From Mameliella sp. CS4 (lineage in GTDB: Bacteria > Pseudomonadota > Alphaproteobacteria > Rhodobacterales > Rhodobacteraceae), in contig NZ_JAHXRQ010000006.1 in the NCBI RefSeq assembly GCF_019392335.1, positions 124,001 to 188,000 of the forward strand: a stretch of 64,000 bases of DNA. Reading direction: 5' to 3'. A program made the position numbers and the translations under genes. Below the pieces are notes generated by a model that was not told the origin of the DNA, searched no databases, and saw only the letters and a program-made list of their open reading frames with translations. Shown piece by piece: positions 25,818-35,312 of this stretch. Within the stretch, counting starts at the first letter, position 1, and every line of letters begins with the position of its first letter.

Positions 25818-27302
25818 ATGTCGGACGAACACCTGGATCCAAGCCACCTGGAGACACTTGACCGCGACCTGGGCCGCCTGTCGACGCTGGAACAGGCAAC
25901 CGCCTATGTCAGCCGTCCGATGATGGGATTCGGGATCGCGCTGCTTTTCGTGGTCTTCGCCGGGCTGGTCGCGGCGCTTGTCTTTGGTCAGACCAACAAC
26001 ACCTTCATCGTTGTCGTGGCCGCCGCTTTCGGCGCTTACATGGCCCTGAACATCGGCGCCAACGACGTGGCCAACAACATGGGGCCCGCCGTGGGCGCCA
26101 ATGCCATGTCAATGGGCGCAGCCATCGTGATTGCGGCGATCTTTGAAAGCGCGGGCGCCCTGCTGGCCGGGGGCGACGTGGTATCGACCATCGCCAAAGG
26201 CATCATCGCACCCGAAAGCCTGGGGACCTCCGGGGCCTTCATATCCGCCATGATGGCGGCGCTGCTGGCCTCCGCGCTCTGGGTCAACCTGGCGACATGG
26301 GTCGGCGCGCCTGTCTCGACCACGCATTCGGTCGTGGGGGGCGTCATGGGCGCCGGGATCGCGGCGGCGGGGTTTGCCGCCGTCAGCTGGGGCCAGATGA
26401 GCGCCATTGCCGCCAGCTGGGTGATCTCGCCCCTGCTGGGCGGGCTGATCGCCGCCGGGTTCCTGTGGTTCATCAAGGCGCGGATCATCTACCGCGACGA
26501 CAAGATCGCCGCCGCCCGCACATGGGTGCCCGTCCTCGTCGGCATCATGGCCGGGGCTTTTGCCTCTTACCTGGCGGTCAAGGGCCTCAAGAAGATCGTC
26601 AAGATCGATCTGGGCAGCGCCCTGATGATCGGTGTCGCGGTGGCCGTGATCGCCTGGCTGATCATGATCCCCGTGGTCCGCAAGCAATCGGCCAACCTGG
26701 AGAACCGGAACAAGTCGCTCAAGGTGCTGTTCGGCATCCCGCTGATCGTCTCGGCGGCGCTGCTCAGCTTTGCGCATGGCGCCAATGACGTGGCCAACGC
26801 GGTCGGCCCGCTGGCCGCCATCGTGCAGGCCTCGTCCACCGGGGATTTCACCCACGCGGTGGAAATCCCGCTTTGGGTCATGGTGATCGGCGCGCTGGGG
26901 ATCTCCTTTGGCCTGTTTCTCTTCGGGCCGAAACTGATCCGGATGGTGGGCAACCAGATCACCAAGCTGAACCCGATGCGGGCCTATTGCGTGGCACTGT
27001 CGGCGGCGATCACGGTGATCGTGGCCAGCTGGCTGGGCCTGCCCGTCAGTTCGACCCATATCGCCGTGGGCGGCGTCTTTGGTGTCGGCTTCTTCCGCGA
27101 ATGGGACACCGAGCGGCGGATGCGGAAGTCCAAGCTGGCGGTCACCGGCCTGCCGGCCCTCCCCCCTGAGGAACGCCGCCGCCGCAAGCTGGTGCGCCGG
27201 TCGCATTTCATGACCATCGTGGCGGCCTGGGTCATCACCGTGCCCGCCGCCGCGGCGCTGTCTGCCGGGCTGTTCCTGGTGATCCAGGGCATCGGCGGCT
27301 GA
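25818..27302 (+). CDS. Inorganic phosphate transporter, Pit family
   Basis: A protein of 494 residues, a low-affinity phosphate (metal-phosphate) symporter in the inner membrane. The two inverted signature motifs are present: NIGANDVANNMGPAVGA near residue 75 and HGANDVANAVGPLAA near 320. Also present are VSTTHSVVGG and VSSTHIAVGG in the matching repeats. About eleven membrane helices are visible, with a central cytoplasmic loop at about 215-290. AAACGGGGGGAAAT precedes the ATG. Its stop is 25 nt from the convergent dnaE2 stop. Confidence 0.93.
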   Translation: MSDEHLDPSHLETLDRDLGRLSTLEQATAYVSRPMMGFGIALLFVVFAGLVAALVFGQTNNTFIVVVAAAFGAYMALNIGANDVANNMGPAVGANAMSMGAAIVIAAIFESAGALLAGGDVVSTIAKGIIAPESLGTSGAFISAMMAALLASALWVNLATWVGAPVSTTHSVVGGVMGAGIAAAGFAAVSWGQMSAIAASWVISPLLGGLIAAGFLWFIKARIIYRDDKIAAARTWVPVLVGIMAGAFASYLAVKGLKKIVKIDLGSALMIGVAVAVIAWLIMIPVVRKQSANLENRNKSLKVLFGIPLIVSAALLSFAHGANDVANAVGPLAAIVQASSTGDFTHAVEIPLWVMVIGALGISFGLFLFGPKLIRMVGNQITKLNPMRAYCVALSAAITVIVASWLGLPVSSTHIAVGGVFGVGFFREWDTERRMRKSKLAVTGLPALPPEERRRRKLVRRSHFMTIVAAWVITVPAAAALSAGLFLVIQGIGG

Positions 27303-27327
27303 GCCTCTGTGGCGCCGAACGGCGCCC

Positions 27328-30300
27328 TCATCCCCGCTTCACTGGGCTGGGCTGATCCCTTGGGTGACGCGGCCTCGCGCGCGCCAGGTCCGCGCGCAGC
27401 TCTGCCGGCCCGCGCTCTGCGGCTTGCGTCACCCCCTGCCCGGCGCCGGGGGTCAGGATGTGCCGCAACAGCGCCACAGGATGCGCGCGCAGGGACAGGC
27501 GCATGGCGACGTAATCCTCGACCACCTGTTCGCCTTCCGTCATCTGCGGCAGGCAAGCCGCCACCTCTGTAATGGCCTCGCCATCCAGATCGCGTGAGAA
27601 CAGCGGCAGCTCTCCGCCCGCCTTCAGCGCCTTGGCCTGCCACAACGCCTCGCGCCGGGAAAGACCAAGGGCGGCAAAGGCATCCGCCTCGGCCAGCCGT
27701 TCCAGCACCGCAGGCGCCAACCCGGCCCGGCGCCAGACATCCGCCACCTGCATGTAACCGTTGCCCCGCGCAGTGGTCAGCCAGGTGGCATCCTCCTCCG
27801 CCAGCCCCTTGATCTGGCGGAATCCCAGCCGCAGCGCCAGCCCCCCCTTGCCGTCCGGCTCCATCACATTGTCCCAGTAGCTGGCGTTGACGCAGACAGG
27901 CCGCACGATGACCCCGTGTTCGCGCGCATCGCGCACGATCTGGGAGGGGGCGTAAAACCCCATCGGCTGGGAATTCAGTAGCGCGCAGGCAAAGATCCCC
28001 GGATGATGGCATTTCAGCCAGGCGGAGGCATAGACCAGCAGAGCAAAGCTGGCCGCATGGCTTTCGGGAAAACCGTAAGAGCCGAACCCCTCGATCTGGG
28101 AAAAACAGCGCTCGGCAAAATCGCGGTCATAGCCCTTTTGCGCCATGCCGCGCAGAAAGAGACTGCGGAACTCGCTGACATTGCCGTGTTTCTTGAAGGT
28201 GGCCAGCGAACGGCGCAGCCGGTCCGCCTGTTCAGGGGTGAACCCCGCGCCGGTGATGGCGATCTGCATCGCCTGTTCCTGGAAAAGCGGCACACCCAGC
28301 GTCTTGCCCAGCACTTCGCCCAACTCGTCCGAGGGGAATTGCACCTTTTCCTCGCCGTTGCGGCGGCGGATGTAGGGATGCACCATGTCGCCCTGGATCG
28401 GGCCGGGGCGGATGATGGCGACCTCGATCACCAGATCGTAGAAGCAGCGTGGGCGCATGCGCGGCAGGAAATTCATCTGCGCGCGGGATTCGACCTGGAA
28501 GACCCCCACGCTGTCCGCCTTGCAGAGCATGTCGTAGACGGCGCTGTCCTCGGGCGGCAGGGTGGCCAGCGTGTGCCGTGCCCCGTGGTGCCGCGCCACA
28601 AGGTCGAAGGCCTTGCGGATGCAGGTCAGCATGCCAAGCGACAGCACATCGACCTTGAGGATGCCCAGCGCGTCGATGTCATCCTTGTCCCAGCAGATGA
28701 CGGTCCGCCCCTCCATCGCGGCGTTTTCCACCGGCACCAGTTCATCCAGCCGCCCCTGGGTGATGACAAAGCCGCCGACATGCTGGCTCAGATGACGGGG
28801 AAAGCCGATGATCTCGTAGATCAGCTCCATCGTCAGCATCAGGCGGCGGTCGTCCGGGTCCAGCCCGATCTCGGCCATGCGCTGCCGTTCCAACCCCTGC
28901 GCGGAAAAGAACCCCCAAAGCTGCGAGGACAGCGCCCCGATGGTGTCCTGGCTCAGCCCCATCGCGGCGCCGACCTCGCGGATGGCGCGCTTGCCCCGGT
29001 AATGGATGACCGTGGCACAAAGCCCCGCGCGATGGCGGCCGTAGGTCTCGTAGATGTGCTGGATCACCTCTTCGCGGCGCTCATGCTCGAAATCCACGTC
29101 GATATCGGGCGGCTCGTCCCGCGCCTCGCTGACGAACCGTTCGAACACCATCGTCCCCACCTCGGGACTGACCGAGGTCACGCCAAGGCAATAGCAGGTG
29201 ATGGAATTGGCCGCCGACCCGCGCCCCTGACAAAGGATCCCGCGAGAACGCGCAAAGGCGACGATGTCGCGGACGGTCAGGAAATAGGGCTCGTAATTCA
29301 GCCGCGAGATCAGATCCAGCTCATGCGCCAGCATGGCCCGCACCTTCTCCGGCGCGCCTTGCGGATAGCGCCAGGCCAGCCCCTCATGCGCCAGCCGCGA
29401 CAGCCGCGCCTGCGCGGTCTCGCCCTGCGCGATCTCCGACGGGTACTCGTACCGCAACGAGGCGATATCGAAGGTACAGCTTTCGGCCAGCGCGGCGGCC
29501 CGGTCCACCGCCTGCGCGTGCACGCCCAGCAGGCGGCGCATTTCGCCTTCCGAGCGCAACCGCTGCTCGCCATTGGCCAGCGCCGCCCGGCCCAGCTGAT
29601 CCACGCGGACCCCGCCGCGGATGGCCGTCAACACATCGGCCAGACGCCGCCGCCGCCCGTGGTGCATGACAGGCGCCGCCGTCGCCACGGTCGGCAGGCC
29701 AAGCTCCTCCGCCAGCCGCGCCTGCCGGTCAAAGCGCCGCACATCCTCACCATCATAGCGCGGCGCCAGCGCCAGATGCATCCGCGCGCCATGCACGCGC
29801 ACCAGCGCCGCCGCGTGGCGGCGCCAGCCCGCCGCCACCCTGTCGGGCGCCAAAAGGATGAACTGCAACCCCTCCACGTCATCGGCCAGGTCCGACAGGT
29901 ACAGGTGACAGGTGCCCTTTTCCGCCCGCAGCCGTCCCGCGCTCAACATCCGGCACAAATGCCCCCAGCCCGCGCGCGATTCCGCCAGCGCCACCATCTC
30001 CACCCCTTCGGTAAAGACCAGCCGCACCGCCGGGATCAGCCGCGGCACGTTACGCACCGGCGCGCGCGGGGGCACCGGCAAGCCGGGTGGCGCGGGCGGG
30101 CCGATCGTCCCCCCCTCCGCCTCCAGCCGCTCCAGCTCCTCCACCTGTCGGGCGATCTCCCGCCCCGCGCTATGCGCCCGCACGATCCCCGCGACCGAGT
30201 TCACATCCGCCACCGCAATGGCAGCGACCCCCATGAGCGCCGCACGCTCCATGTACTCCTCCGGGTGCGAGGCCCCGGTGAGAAAGGTGAAATTCGAGGT

Positions 30301-30330
30301 GATGCAAAGCTCGGCGAACATGAGGGGCAA
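27328..30330 (-). CDS. dnaE2: Error-prone DNA polymerase DnaE2, C-terminally short
   Basis: An alpha-subunit-type polymerase for translesion and damage-induced mutagenesis, 1000 residues. The PHP N-terminus (ELCITSNFTFLTGASHPEE), the palm motif PPDIDVDFEHERREEVI, QGRGSAANSITCYCLG and GSYGFPESHAASFALLVY are intact. DnaE2 proteins usually run to about 1080 or more residues and end in an OB-fold (RQRPG...LEDE). Here homology stops at LRAHPVALLRHIL, and a short unrelated tail follows before the stop, so the OB-fold is missing. The TTG at 30330 has AGAGGGA six bases upstream; the ATG at 30321 is an alternative. No imuA or imuB is adjacent. Confidence 0.93.
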   Translation of the reverse strand: MPLMFAELCITSNFTFLTGASHPEEYMERAALMGVAAIAVADVNSVAGIVRAHSAGREIARQVEELERLEAEGGTIGPPAPPGLPVPPRAPVRNVPRLIPAVRLVFTEGVEMVALAESRAGWGHLCRMLSAGRLRAEKGTCHLYLSDLADDVEGLQFILLAPDRVAAGWRRHAAALVRVHGARMHLALAPRYDGEDVRRFDRQARLAEELGLPTVATAAPVMHHGRRRRLADVLTAIRGGVRVDQLGRAALANGEQRLRSEGEMRRLLGVHAQAVDRAAALAESCTFDIASLRYEYPSEIAQGETAQARLSRLAHEGLAWRYPQGAPEKVRAMLAHELDLISRLNYEPYFLTVRDIVAFARSRGILCQGRGSAANSITCYCLGVTSVSPEVGTMVFERFVSEARDEPPDIDVDFEHERREEVIQHIYETYGRHRAGLCATVIHYRGKRAIREVGAAMGLSQDTIGALSSQLWGFFSAQGLERQRMAEIGLDPDDRRLMLTMELIYEIIGFPRHLSQHVGGFVITQGRLDELVPVENAAMEGRTVICWDKDDIDALGILKVDVLSLGMLTCIRKAFDLVARHHGARHTLATLPPEDSAVYDMLCKADSVGVFQVESRAQMNFLPRMRPRCFYDLVIEVAIIRPGPIQGDMVHPYIRRRNGEEKVQFPSDELGEVLGKTLGVPLFQEQAMQIAITGAGFTPEQADRLRRSLATFKKHGNVSEFRSLFLRGMAQKGYDRDFAERCFSQIEGFGSYGFPESHAASFALLVYASAWLKCHHPGIFACALLNSQPMGFYAPSQIVRDAREHGVIVRPVCVNASYWDNVMEPDGKGGLALRLGFRQIKGLAEEDATWLTTARGNGYMQVADVWRRAGLAPAVLERLAEADAFAALGLSRREALWQAKALKAGGELPLFSRDLDGEAITEVAACLPQMTEGEQVVEDYVAMRLSLRAHPVALLRHILTPGAGQGVTQAAERGPAELRADLARARPRHPRDQPSPVKRG

Positions 30331-30382
30331 TATATTCCCTCTTTGTTCTCATTTCGAGTCCGCAGTCACCGCCCGGCCCCCA

Positions 30383-30430
30383 TGCTTCTTCTTTGCAGAA
30401 ATACTCCCGCCGGAGGCCCCCCGAGGAGGA
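30383..30430 (+). repeat. Dispersed intergenic element, copy C (partial)
   Basis: GCTTCTTCTTTGCAGAAATA is followed by CTCCCGCCGGAGG and CCCCCCGAGG. It matches the 5' half of the family but lacks the terminal GGGGGC-hairpin. It lies between dnaE2 and the aminotransferase gene. Confidence 0.45.
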
Positions 30431-30457
30431 CGCCGGAGGCGGATCGACGAGACACAA

Positions 30458-30480
30458 AGCGCGGGCCCCGAAGGGCCCGC
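30458..30480 (-). terminator. Terminator of the aminotransferase gene
   Basis: GCGGGCCC-cgaa-GGGCCCGC (30461-30480) forms an 8-bp stem with a tetraloop. On the minus strand it is followed by GCTTTGTG. It lies 10 nt after the stop at 30490. Confidence 0.65.
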
Positions 30481-30489
30481 TCAATTGGA

Positions 30490-31674
30490 TCAGACGCCGG
30501 ATTTCACGATGGCCTCGGCCAGGATCGGCACGGTCTTGGCGTTCAGCCCGGCGATGTTCATACGCGAATCACCCACCATGTAGACGCCGTGATCGCGGCG
30601 CAGGGTCTCGACCTGCTCCGGTGAGGCACCAAGGCGCGAGAACATGCCCCGGTGCTGGGCCAGGAACCCGAACCGGTCCGAGCCCGACAGGCGCTGCAAT
30701 TCGCCAGCCAGCTGTTCGCGCAAGGAAAGCATGCCGGTGCGCATCTCTTCCAGTTCCGCTTGCCACTCGGCCCGCAGCGCATCGTCGCTCAGCACATAGG
30801 TGACCAGCCGCGCGCCGTGATCCGGCGGGAACGAGAAATTCTGCCGGTTGAGATAGTTCAGCGTGCCCTGGTTCAGCTTTTTCGCGCCACCGTCCTGCGC
30901 CACGGCCATCAACAGGCCGGTGCGCTCGCGGTAGATGCCGAAGTTCTTGGAACAGGACGCCGCGATCAGGCATTCCGGCACCGACGACGCCACCATGCGC
31001 ACCGCCGCCGCATCCGCGTCCAGCCCGTCGCCGAACCCCTGGTAGGCCAGGTCCACCATCGGCGTGGCGCCGGTCTGGTTCAGCAGCTCGATCAGCGCCT
31101 GCCACTCGGTCGCGTTCAGGTTGGCACCGGTCGGGTTGTGACAGCAGCCGTGCACCAGCACGATGTCGCCTTTCCCGGCCTGCGCCAGGTCGGCCATCAT
31201 CCCGTCAAAGTTCACGCCGCCGCTCTCGTTGTCGAAATAGCGGTAAGACACCGTCTCGATTCCCATGTGCTTGAGGATCGACAGGTGGTTGGGCCAGGTC
31301 GGGTCGCTGACGAAGACGCGGACATTCGGGTTGGCCATGCGCGCCATGTCAAAGGCCTGACGCACTGCACCGGTACCGCCCGGCGTCGCCGCCGCGGCCA
31401 CATTTTCCCGCGCGACCGCATCGCCCAGAACCAGCGCCACCATGACGTCGGCAAAACCCGGATCGCCGGCCAGCCCGGTATAGGCCTTGGTCTGCTCGTC
31501 TTCCCAAAGCTGCTTTTCCGCCGCCTTGATCGCCCGCATGATCGGCGTGTTGCCATCCGCGTCCTTGTAGACGCCGACGCCGAGGTCGATCTTGTCCTCG
31601 CGCGGGTCCTCGCGGAAGGCCTGCATCAGCATCAGGATCTTGTCGGCGGGTTGTTCCTTGATCGTCTCGAACAT
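30490..31674 (-). CDS. Aspartate/aromatic amino-acid aminotransferase
   Basis: A PLP enzyme that moves amino groups between aspartate or aromatic amino acids and 2-oxoglutarate, 394 residues. LGVGVYKDADGNTP, ATPGGTGAVRQAF, HGCCHNPTGANL and the PLP lysine Lys243 in SCSKNFGIYRERTG place it in class Ia with AspC/TyrB. The catalytic arginine region near GMFSRLG is conserved. The start at 31674 sits 12 nt after the sseA stop, so the two form a unit. AspC versus TyrB specificity cannot be decided here. Confidence 0.95.
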   Translation of the reverse strand: MFETIKEQPADKILMLMQAFREDPREDKIDLGVGVYKDADGNTPIMRAIKAAEKQLWEDEQTKAYTGLAGDPGFADVMVALVLGDAVARENVAAAATPGGTGAVRQAFDMARMANPNVRVFVSDPTWPNHLSILKHMGIETVSYRYFDNESGGVNFDGMMADLAQAGKGDIVLVHGCCHNPTGANLNATEWQALIELLNQTGATPMVDLAYQGFGDGLDADAAAVRMVASSVPECLIAASCSKNFGIYRERTGLLMAVAQDGGAKKLNQGTLNYLNRQNFSFPPDHGARLVTYVLSDDALRAEWQAELEEMRTGMLSLREQLAGELQRLSGSDRFGFLAQHRGMFSRLGASPEQVETLRRDHGVYMVGDSRMNIAGLNAKTVPILAEAIVKSGV

Positions 31675-31686
31675 CTCTGTCTCCGA

Positions 31687-32547
31687 TTATTCCGCGGGTC
31701 CCGTGGCGACGGGCAGCGTCGGGAAGGCGCCCCATTCCGTCCAGGATCCATCGTATAGCGAATGGTCACTCTTGCCGATGCGTTCCATCGCAAGGCTCAG
31801 GATCGCGGCGGTCACACCAGACCCGCAGGTGGTGATCGCGGGCTTGGCCAGGTCCACACCCGCCGCCTCGAAGACCGCACGCAGGGCGTCGTTGTCCTTC
31901 AACGTGCCGTCATCGGTCAGCAGGCTGCGGTAATGGACATTCTTGGACCCCGGGATATGCCCCGCCCGCAGGCCCTCACGCGGTTCGGGCTCATCCCCCG
32001 CGAAGCGCGACGGAGACCGGGCGTCGATCACCTCGGTGTTCTTGAGTTTGGACGCGGCAGAGACCTGGGTCACGTCACGCACAAGGTGGTTCTGGCGGCG
32101 CACGGTCATGTGCCGGTCGCGCACGATCGGATCCATGTCCTCGATCTCGCGGCCCTCGGCCTGCCACTTGGCAAAGCCGCCGTCCAGCACGGCGATGTCA
32201 TCCTTGCCCATCAGCTTGAACAGCCACCAGACGCGGGCGGCGGAAAAGATCCCGGCGCCGTCGTAGACCACAACCTGGTGGCCGTCCCCCACGCCCATCG
32301 CGCGCATCCGCGACATGAACTTTTCCGGCGGCGGCGCCATATGCGGCAGGTCCGACCGCGCATCCGAAATCTCGTCGATATCGAAGAAACGCGCGCCGGG
32401 AATATGTCCGGCGTCGTATTCGGCACGGCCATCACGGCCCATGTCGGGCAGGTACCAGCTGGCATCCAGGATCCGCAGGTCGGGATCGTTCAGGTGTTTG
32501 GCCAGCCACTCGGTCGAAACGAGCGTTTTGGGATCGTCGGCGAACAT
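31687..32547 (-). CDS. sseA: 3-mercaptopyruvate sulfurtransferase
   Basis: A two-domain rhodanese of 286 residues. It transfers sulfur from 3-mercaptopyruvate to thiol or cyanide acceptors. The inactive N-terminal rhodanese domain (about 10-135) includes WYLPDMGRDGRAEYDAGHIPGARFFD. The active domain ends in the loop TTCGSGVTA with nucleophile Cys241, the CGSGVT form specific for mercaptopyruvate sulfurtransferases. It is followed 12 nt later by the aminotransferase gene. The pairing is consistent with cysteine catabolism through 3-mercaptopyruvate, an inference from neighbourhood. Confidence 0.95.
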   Translation of the reverse strand: MFADDPKTLVSTEWLAKHLNDPDLRILDASWYLPDMGRDGRAEYDAGHIPGARFFDIDEISDARSDLPHMAPPPEKFMSRMRAMGVGDGHQVVVYDGAGIFSAARVWWLFKLMGKDDIAVLDGGFAKWQAEGREIEDMDPIVRDRHMTVRRQNHLVRDVTQVSAASKLKNTEVIDARSPSRFAGDEPEPREGLRAGHIPGSKNVHYRSLLTDDGTLKDNDALRAVFEAAGVDLAKPAITTCGSGVTAAILSLAMERIGKSDHSLYDGSWTEWGAFPTLPVATGPAE

Positions 32548-32654
32548 GGGTCCCCCACAGCGGTCATTACCGTGTGCTTAGGCAAGAGGGGCACGGCTTG
32601 CAAGCGCGTCGCGCCGTGATCTGTCCTCCGGGGCCGTAAATACTGTCCGAACGA

Positions 32655-33131
32655 TCAGCCACGTTCCTTCAGCAGGCGCTGCTTCTGGCGGCTCCAGTCG
32701 CGCTTGGCCTCGGTCGCGCGCTTGTCGACGGTCTTCTTGCCCTTCGCGATACCGATCTTCAGCTTAACGATGCCCTTGTGGTTGAAGTACATCACAAGCG
32801 GCACCAGCGTCATGCCCTTGCGCTGGGTCTCGTTCCACAGCCGGGCCAGTTCACGCCGCGACACCAGCAGCTTGCGCCGCCGCCGCTCCTCATGGCCGAA
32901 CATCGCGCGCTCGTAAGGGGCGATGTAGCTGTTGACCAGCCAGAGTTCGCCATCCTCCACCGCCGCATAGCTTTCGGCAACATTCCCGGAATTCTCGCGC
33001 AGGGATTTGACCTCGGAGCCGCTCAGCACGATGCCGCATTCCAGATCGTCCTCGATCGCGTAATCGAAGCGCGCGCGCCGGTTCTCGGCGATCACCTTGT
33101 AGTTCGGGTTGCTGTCGGGTTTCTTGGCCAT
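32655..33131 (-). CDS. smpB: SsrA-binding protein SmpB
   Basis: Binds tmRNA and delivers it to stalled ribosomes for trans-translation. It has 158 residues, the normal length. The family pattern is complete: [57 protein letters not shown] and the basic C-terminal tail [16 protein letters not shown], which inserts in the mRNA channel. It is divergent from the puuE-uraD gene. The tmRNA gene is not in this window. Confidence 0.98.
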   Translation of the reverse strand: MAKKPDSNPNYKVIAENRRARFDYAIEDDLECGIVLSGSEVKSLRENSGNVAESYAAVEDGELWLVNSYIAPYERAMFGHEERRRRKLLVSRRELARLWNETQRKGMTLVPLVMYFNHKGIVKLKIGIAKGKKTVDKRATEAKRDWSRQKQRLLKERG

Positions 33132-33247
33132 GATGCGCCTAGATAGTCACTGGCGCGGGGCCTGTCCACCACCCCCGGTGCGCCCCGGGCTTGACAATCG
33201 GCGCCGCCCGCAGTGCCTAAACGACAGACGCAGAGCAAGAGGCAGAG

Positions 33248-34660
33248 ATGAACCGCTATCCCCGCGACATGATTGGCCACGGCCCCAACCGGCCCGATCC
33301 GCAATGGCCCGGCGGCGCGCGGATCGCGGTGCAATTCGTCCTCAACTACGAGGAAGGCGGCGAGAATTGCCTGCTGCACGGCGATACCGGCTCCGAAGGC
33401 TTCCTGTCGGACATTCCCGGCGCGGCCCCCTGGCCGGGGATGCGCCACTGGAACATGGAATCGATCTATGAATATGGCGCCCGCGCTGGCTTCTGGCGCC
33501 TTCACGAGGTGTTCACCGGCGCGGATATTCCGCTCACGATCTATGGCGTCGCCACGGCGCTGGCCCGCTCTCCCGAACAGGTCGAGGCCATGAAAGAGGC
33601 AGGATGGGAAATCGCCAGTCACGGGTTGAAATGGATCGAGCACCGCGACATGCCCGAGGACGAAGAACGCGCCCAGATCGCCGAGGCCATCGCCCTGCAC
33701 ACCGAGGTGGTGGGGGACCCGCCGCGCGGCTGGTACACCGGGCGCTGCTCCATGAACACGGTCGCGCTGACCGCCGAAACCGGGCAATTCGCTTATATCT
33801 CGGACACCTACGACGACGACCTGCCCTATTGGCGAGATTTCGACGGGCACCCGCAACTGGTCATCCCCTACACGCTGGAGGCCAACGACATGCGCTTTGC
33901 GGGTGCACCGGGCTGGGTGACGGGGCAGGATTTCGGCCAGTATCTTTGTGATGCCTTCGATACGCTATATGCCGAAGGACAGGGCGGAAAACCCGCCATG
34001 ATGAGCGTCGGACTGCACTGCCGCCTGATCGGACGTCCGGGCAAGATCGCCGGGCTGAAGCGCTTTCTCGACCATATCGCCACGCATGAAGGCGTCTGGA
34101 CCCCGACCCGACTGCAAATCGCCGAACACTGGGCTGCGACCCATCCGCCGATCACGTTCGAGCGCCCCTCGCAGCTGGACCGCGAGACATTCGTGACGCG
34201 TTTCGGCGGCATCTACGAGCATAGTGCCTGGGTGGCGGACCGTGCCTGGGATCTGGAACTGGGCCCCGCACATGACCGCCCCGCCGGGCTGGCAAATGCG
34301 CTGGCCCGCGCCTTTCGCCGCGCCACCGAACAGGAACGGCTGGACGTGTTGCGCGCGCACCCGGACCTCGCCGGAAAACTGGCCGCCGCGCGCCGCCTGA
34401 CCGCCGAGAGCACCACCGAACAGGCCAGCGCCGGCCTTGACGCCCTGACGGACGAAGAACGCAGGCGTTTCACCGAACTCAACGACGCCTACACCGAAAA
34501 ACACGGGTTTCCCTTCATCATTGCCGTGCGCGACCATGACAAGCCGGGCATCCTCGACGCCTTCGCCCACCGCCTTCAGAACGACAACGAGACGGAATTC
34601 GCCGAAGCGTGCCGCCAGGTCGAACGGATTGCGCGCCTGCGCCTCGACGCCCTGCTCTGA
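33248..34660 (+). CDS. Bifunctional allantoinase (PuuE) / OHCU decarboxylase
   Basis: A protein of 470 residues joining two purine-catabolism activities. Residues 1-300 are a PuuE-type, metal-independent polysaccharide-deacetylase-like allantoinase (PNRPDPQWPGGARIAVQFVLNYEEGGE, ASHGLKWIEH, GLHCRLIGRPGK). Residues about 305-470 are a 2-oxo-4-hydroxy-4-carboxy-5-ureidoimidazoline decarboxylase with the catalytic-type GIYEHSAWVADRAW and the AHPDLAGKLA motif. The fusion puts two steps from urate to allantoate in one chain. Such fusions are known in alphaproteobacteria. allA follows about 85 nt downstream. GAGGCAGAG precedes the ATG. Confidence 0.94.
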   Translation: MNRYPRDMIGHGPNRPDPQWPGGARIAVQFVLNYEEGGENCLLHGDTGSEGFLSDIPGAAPWPGMRHWNMESIYEYGARAGFWRLHEVFTGADIPLTIYGVATALARSPEQVEAMKEAGWEIASHGLKWIEHRDMPEDEERAQIAEAIALHTEVVGDPPRGWYTGRCSMNTVALTAETGQFAYISDTYDDDLPYWRDFDGHPQLVIPYTLEANDMRFAGAPGWVTGQDFGQYLCDAFDTLYAEGQGGKPAMMSVGLHCRLIGRPGKIAGLKRFLDHIATHEGVWTPTRLQIAEHWAATHPPITFERPSQLDRETFVTRFGGIYEHSAWVADRAWDLELGPAHDRPAGLANALARAFRRATEQERLDVLRAHPDLAGKLAAARRLTAESTTEQASAGLDALTDEERRRFTELNDAYTEKHGFPFIIAVRDHDKPGILDAFAHRLQNDNETEFAEACRQVERIARLRLDALL

Positions 34661-34668
34661 CGCCCCAG

Positions 34669-34726
34669 CTTCTTCTTGGTGAAAATACCCCCCCGGGGGG
34701 GCCGCAGGGCGGGGGCGCCGCCCCCT
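34669..34726 (+). repeat. Dispersed intergenic element, copy D
   Basis: TTCTTCTTGGTGAAAATACC, then CCCCCGGGGGGG, CCGCAGGGC and the hairpin GGGGGCGCCGCCCCC, starting 8 nt after the puuE-uraD stop and ending just before the allA leader. Confidence 0.6.
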
Positions 34727-34744
34727 CTACCGAAAGGCAAGGAC

Positions 34745-35230
34745 ATGCAGCAGATCATCGCCCGGCCGCTGACACACAGCGCCTTTGCCCCCTTTGGTGA
34801 GGTGCTGGAGGTCAAGGGGCCACCCGACAAGCTGATCAACGCGGGCAAATGTGGACGCCACCATGACCTTGCGCGGCTGGATTTCGGCCCCGATGGACGG
34901 GCAGGCATCAGCCTCTTCGATGCCGAGCCGCGCGCCCTGCCCTACGTCCTGGACCTTGTCGAACGCCACCCCGAAGGCAGCCAGGCCTTCCTGCCCATGC
35001 ACCGCAACCCCTGGCTGGTCATCGTGGCCGAACCGGGCGACCGGCCGGGGACGATCCACGCCTTCCTCGCCGGCCCCGGACAGGGTGTGAATTTCCATCG
35101 CGGCACCTGGCACGGCGTGCTGACGCCCCTGTCCGCGCCCGGGCTCTTTGCCGTGGTCGACCGGATCGGGGACACTGCCAACCTGCAAGAGGTGAGACTG
35201 AACCCGCCGGTCGAAGTCACCCTGCCCTGA
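34745..35230 (+). CDS. allA: Ureidoglycolate lyase
   Basis: Splits ureidoglycolate to glyoxylate and urea, downstream of allantoin degradation. It has 161 residues, typical of the family. It has the N-terminal FAPFGEVLE, FDAEPRALPYVLDLVERHPEGSQAFLPM, and the cupin-like FHRGTWHGVLTPL motif, as in AllA. The ATG at 34745 follows AAAGGCAAGG. It acts after the upstream bifunctional protein; the intermediate allantoicase is not seen in the window. Confidence 0.94.
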   Translation: MQQIIARPLTHSAFAPFGEVLEVKGPPDKLINAGKCGRHHDLARLDFGPDGRAGISLFDAEPRALPYVLDLVERHPEGSQAFLPMHRNPWLVIVAEPGDRPGTIHAFLAGPGQGVNFHRGTWHGVLTPLSAPGLFAVVDRIGDTANLQEVRLNPPVEVTLP

Positions 35231-35241
35231 AGGCAGAACGC

Positions 35242-35267
35242 AAAAAGGGGCCTCCGAAGAGACCCCT
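35242..35267 (-). terminator. Terminator of the His/Gly-rich exported-protein gene
   Basis: AGGGG-cCTC-cgaa-GAG-aCCCCT is an imperfect stem at 35246-35267. Read on the minus strand it ends in TTTTT (35246-35242). It lies 46 nt after the stop at 35313. Confidence 0.65.
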
Positions 35268-35312
35268 CGCTGCCCCGTGTCGGGGACTGCTCGATCCTGG
35301 GTGCCCGTATCC

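Noticed and set aside
28003..30624. 873-codon plus-strand frame opposite dnaE2
   Set aside because: Antisense shadow of dnaE2, without domains or a sensible start.
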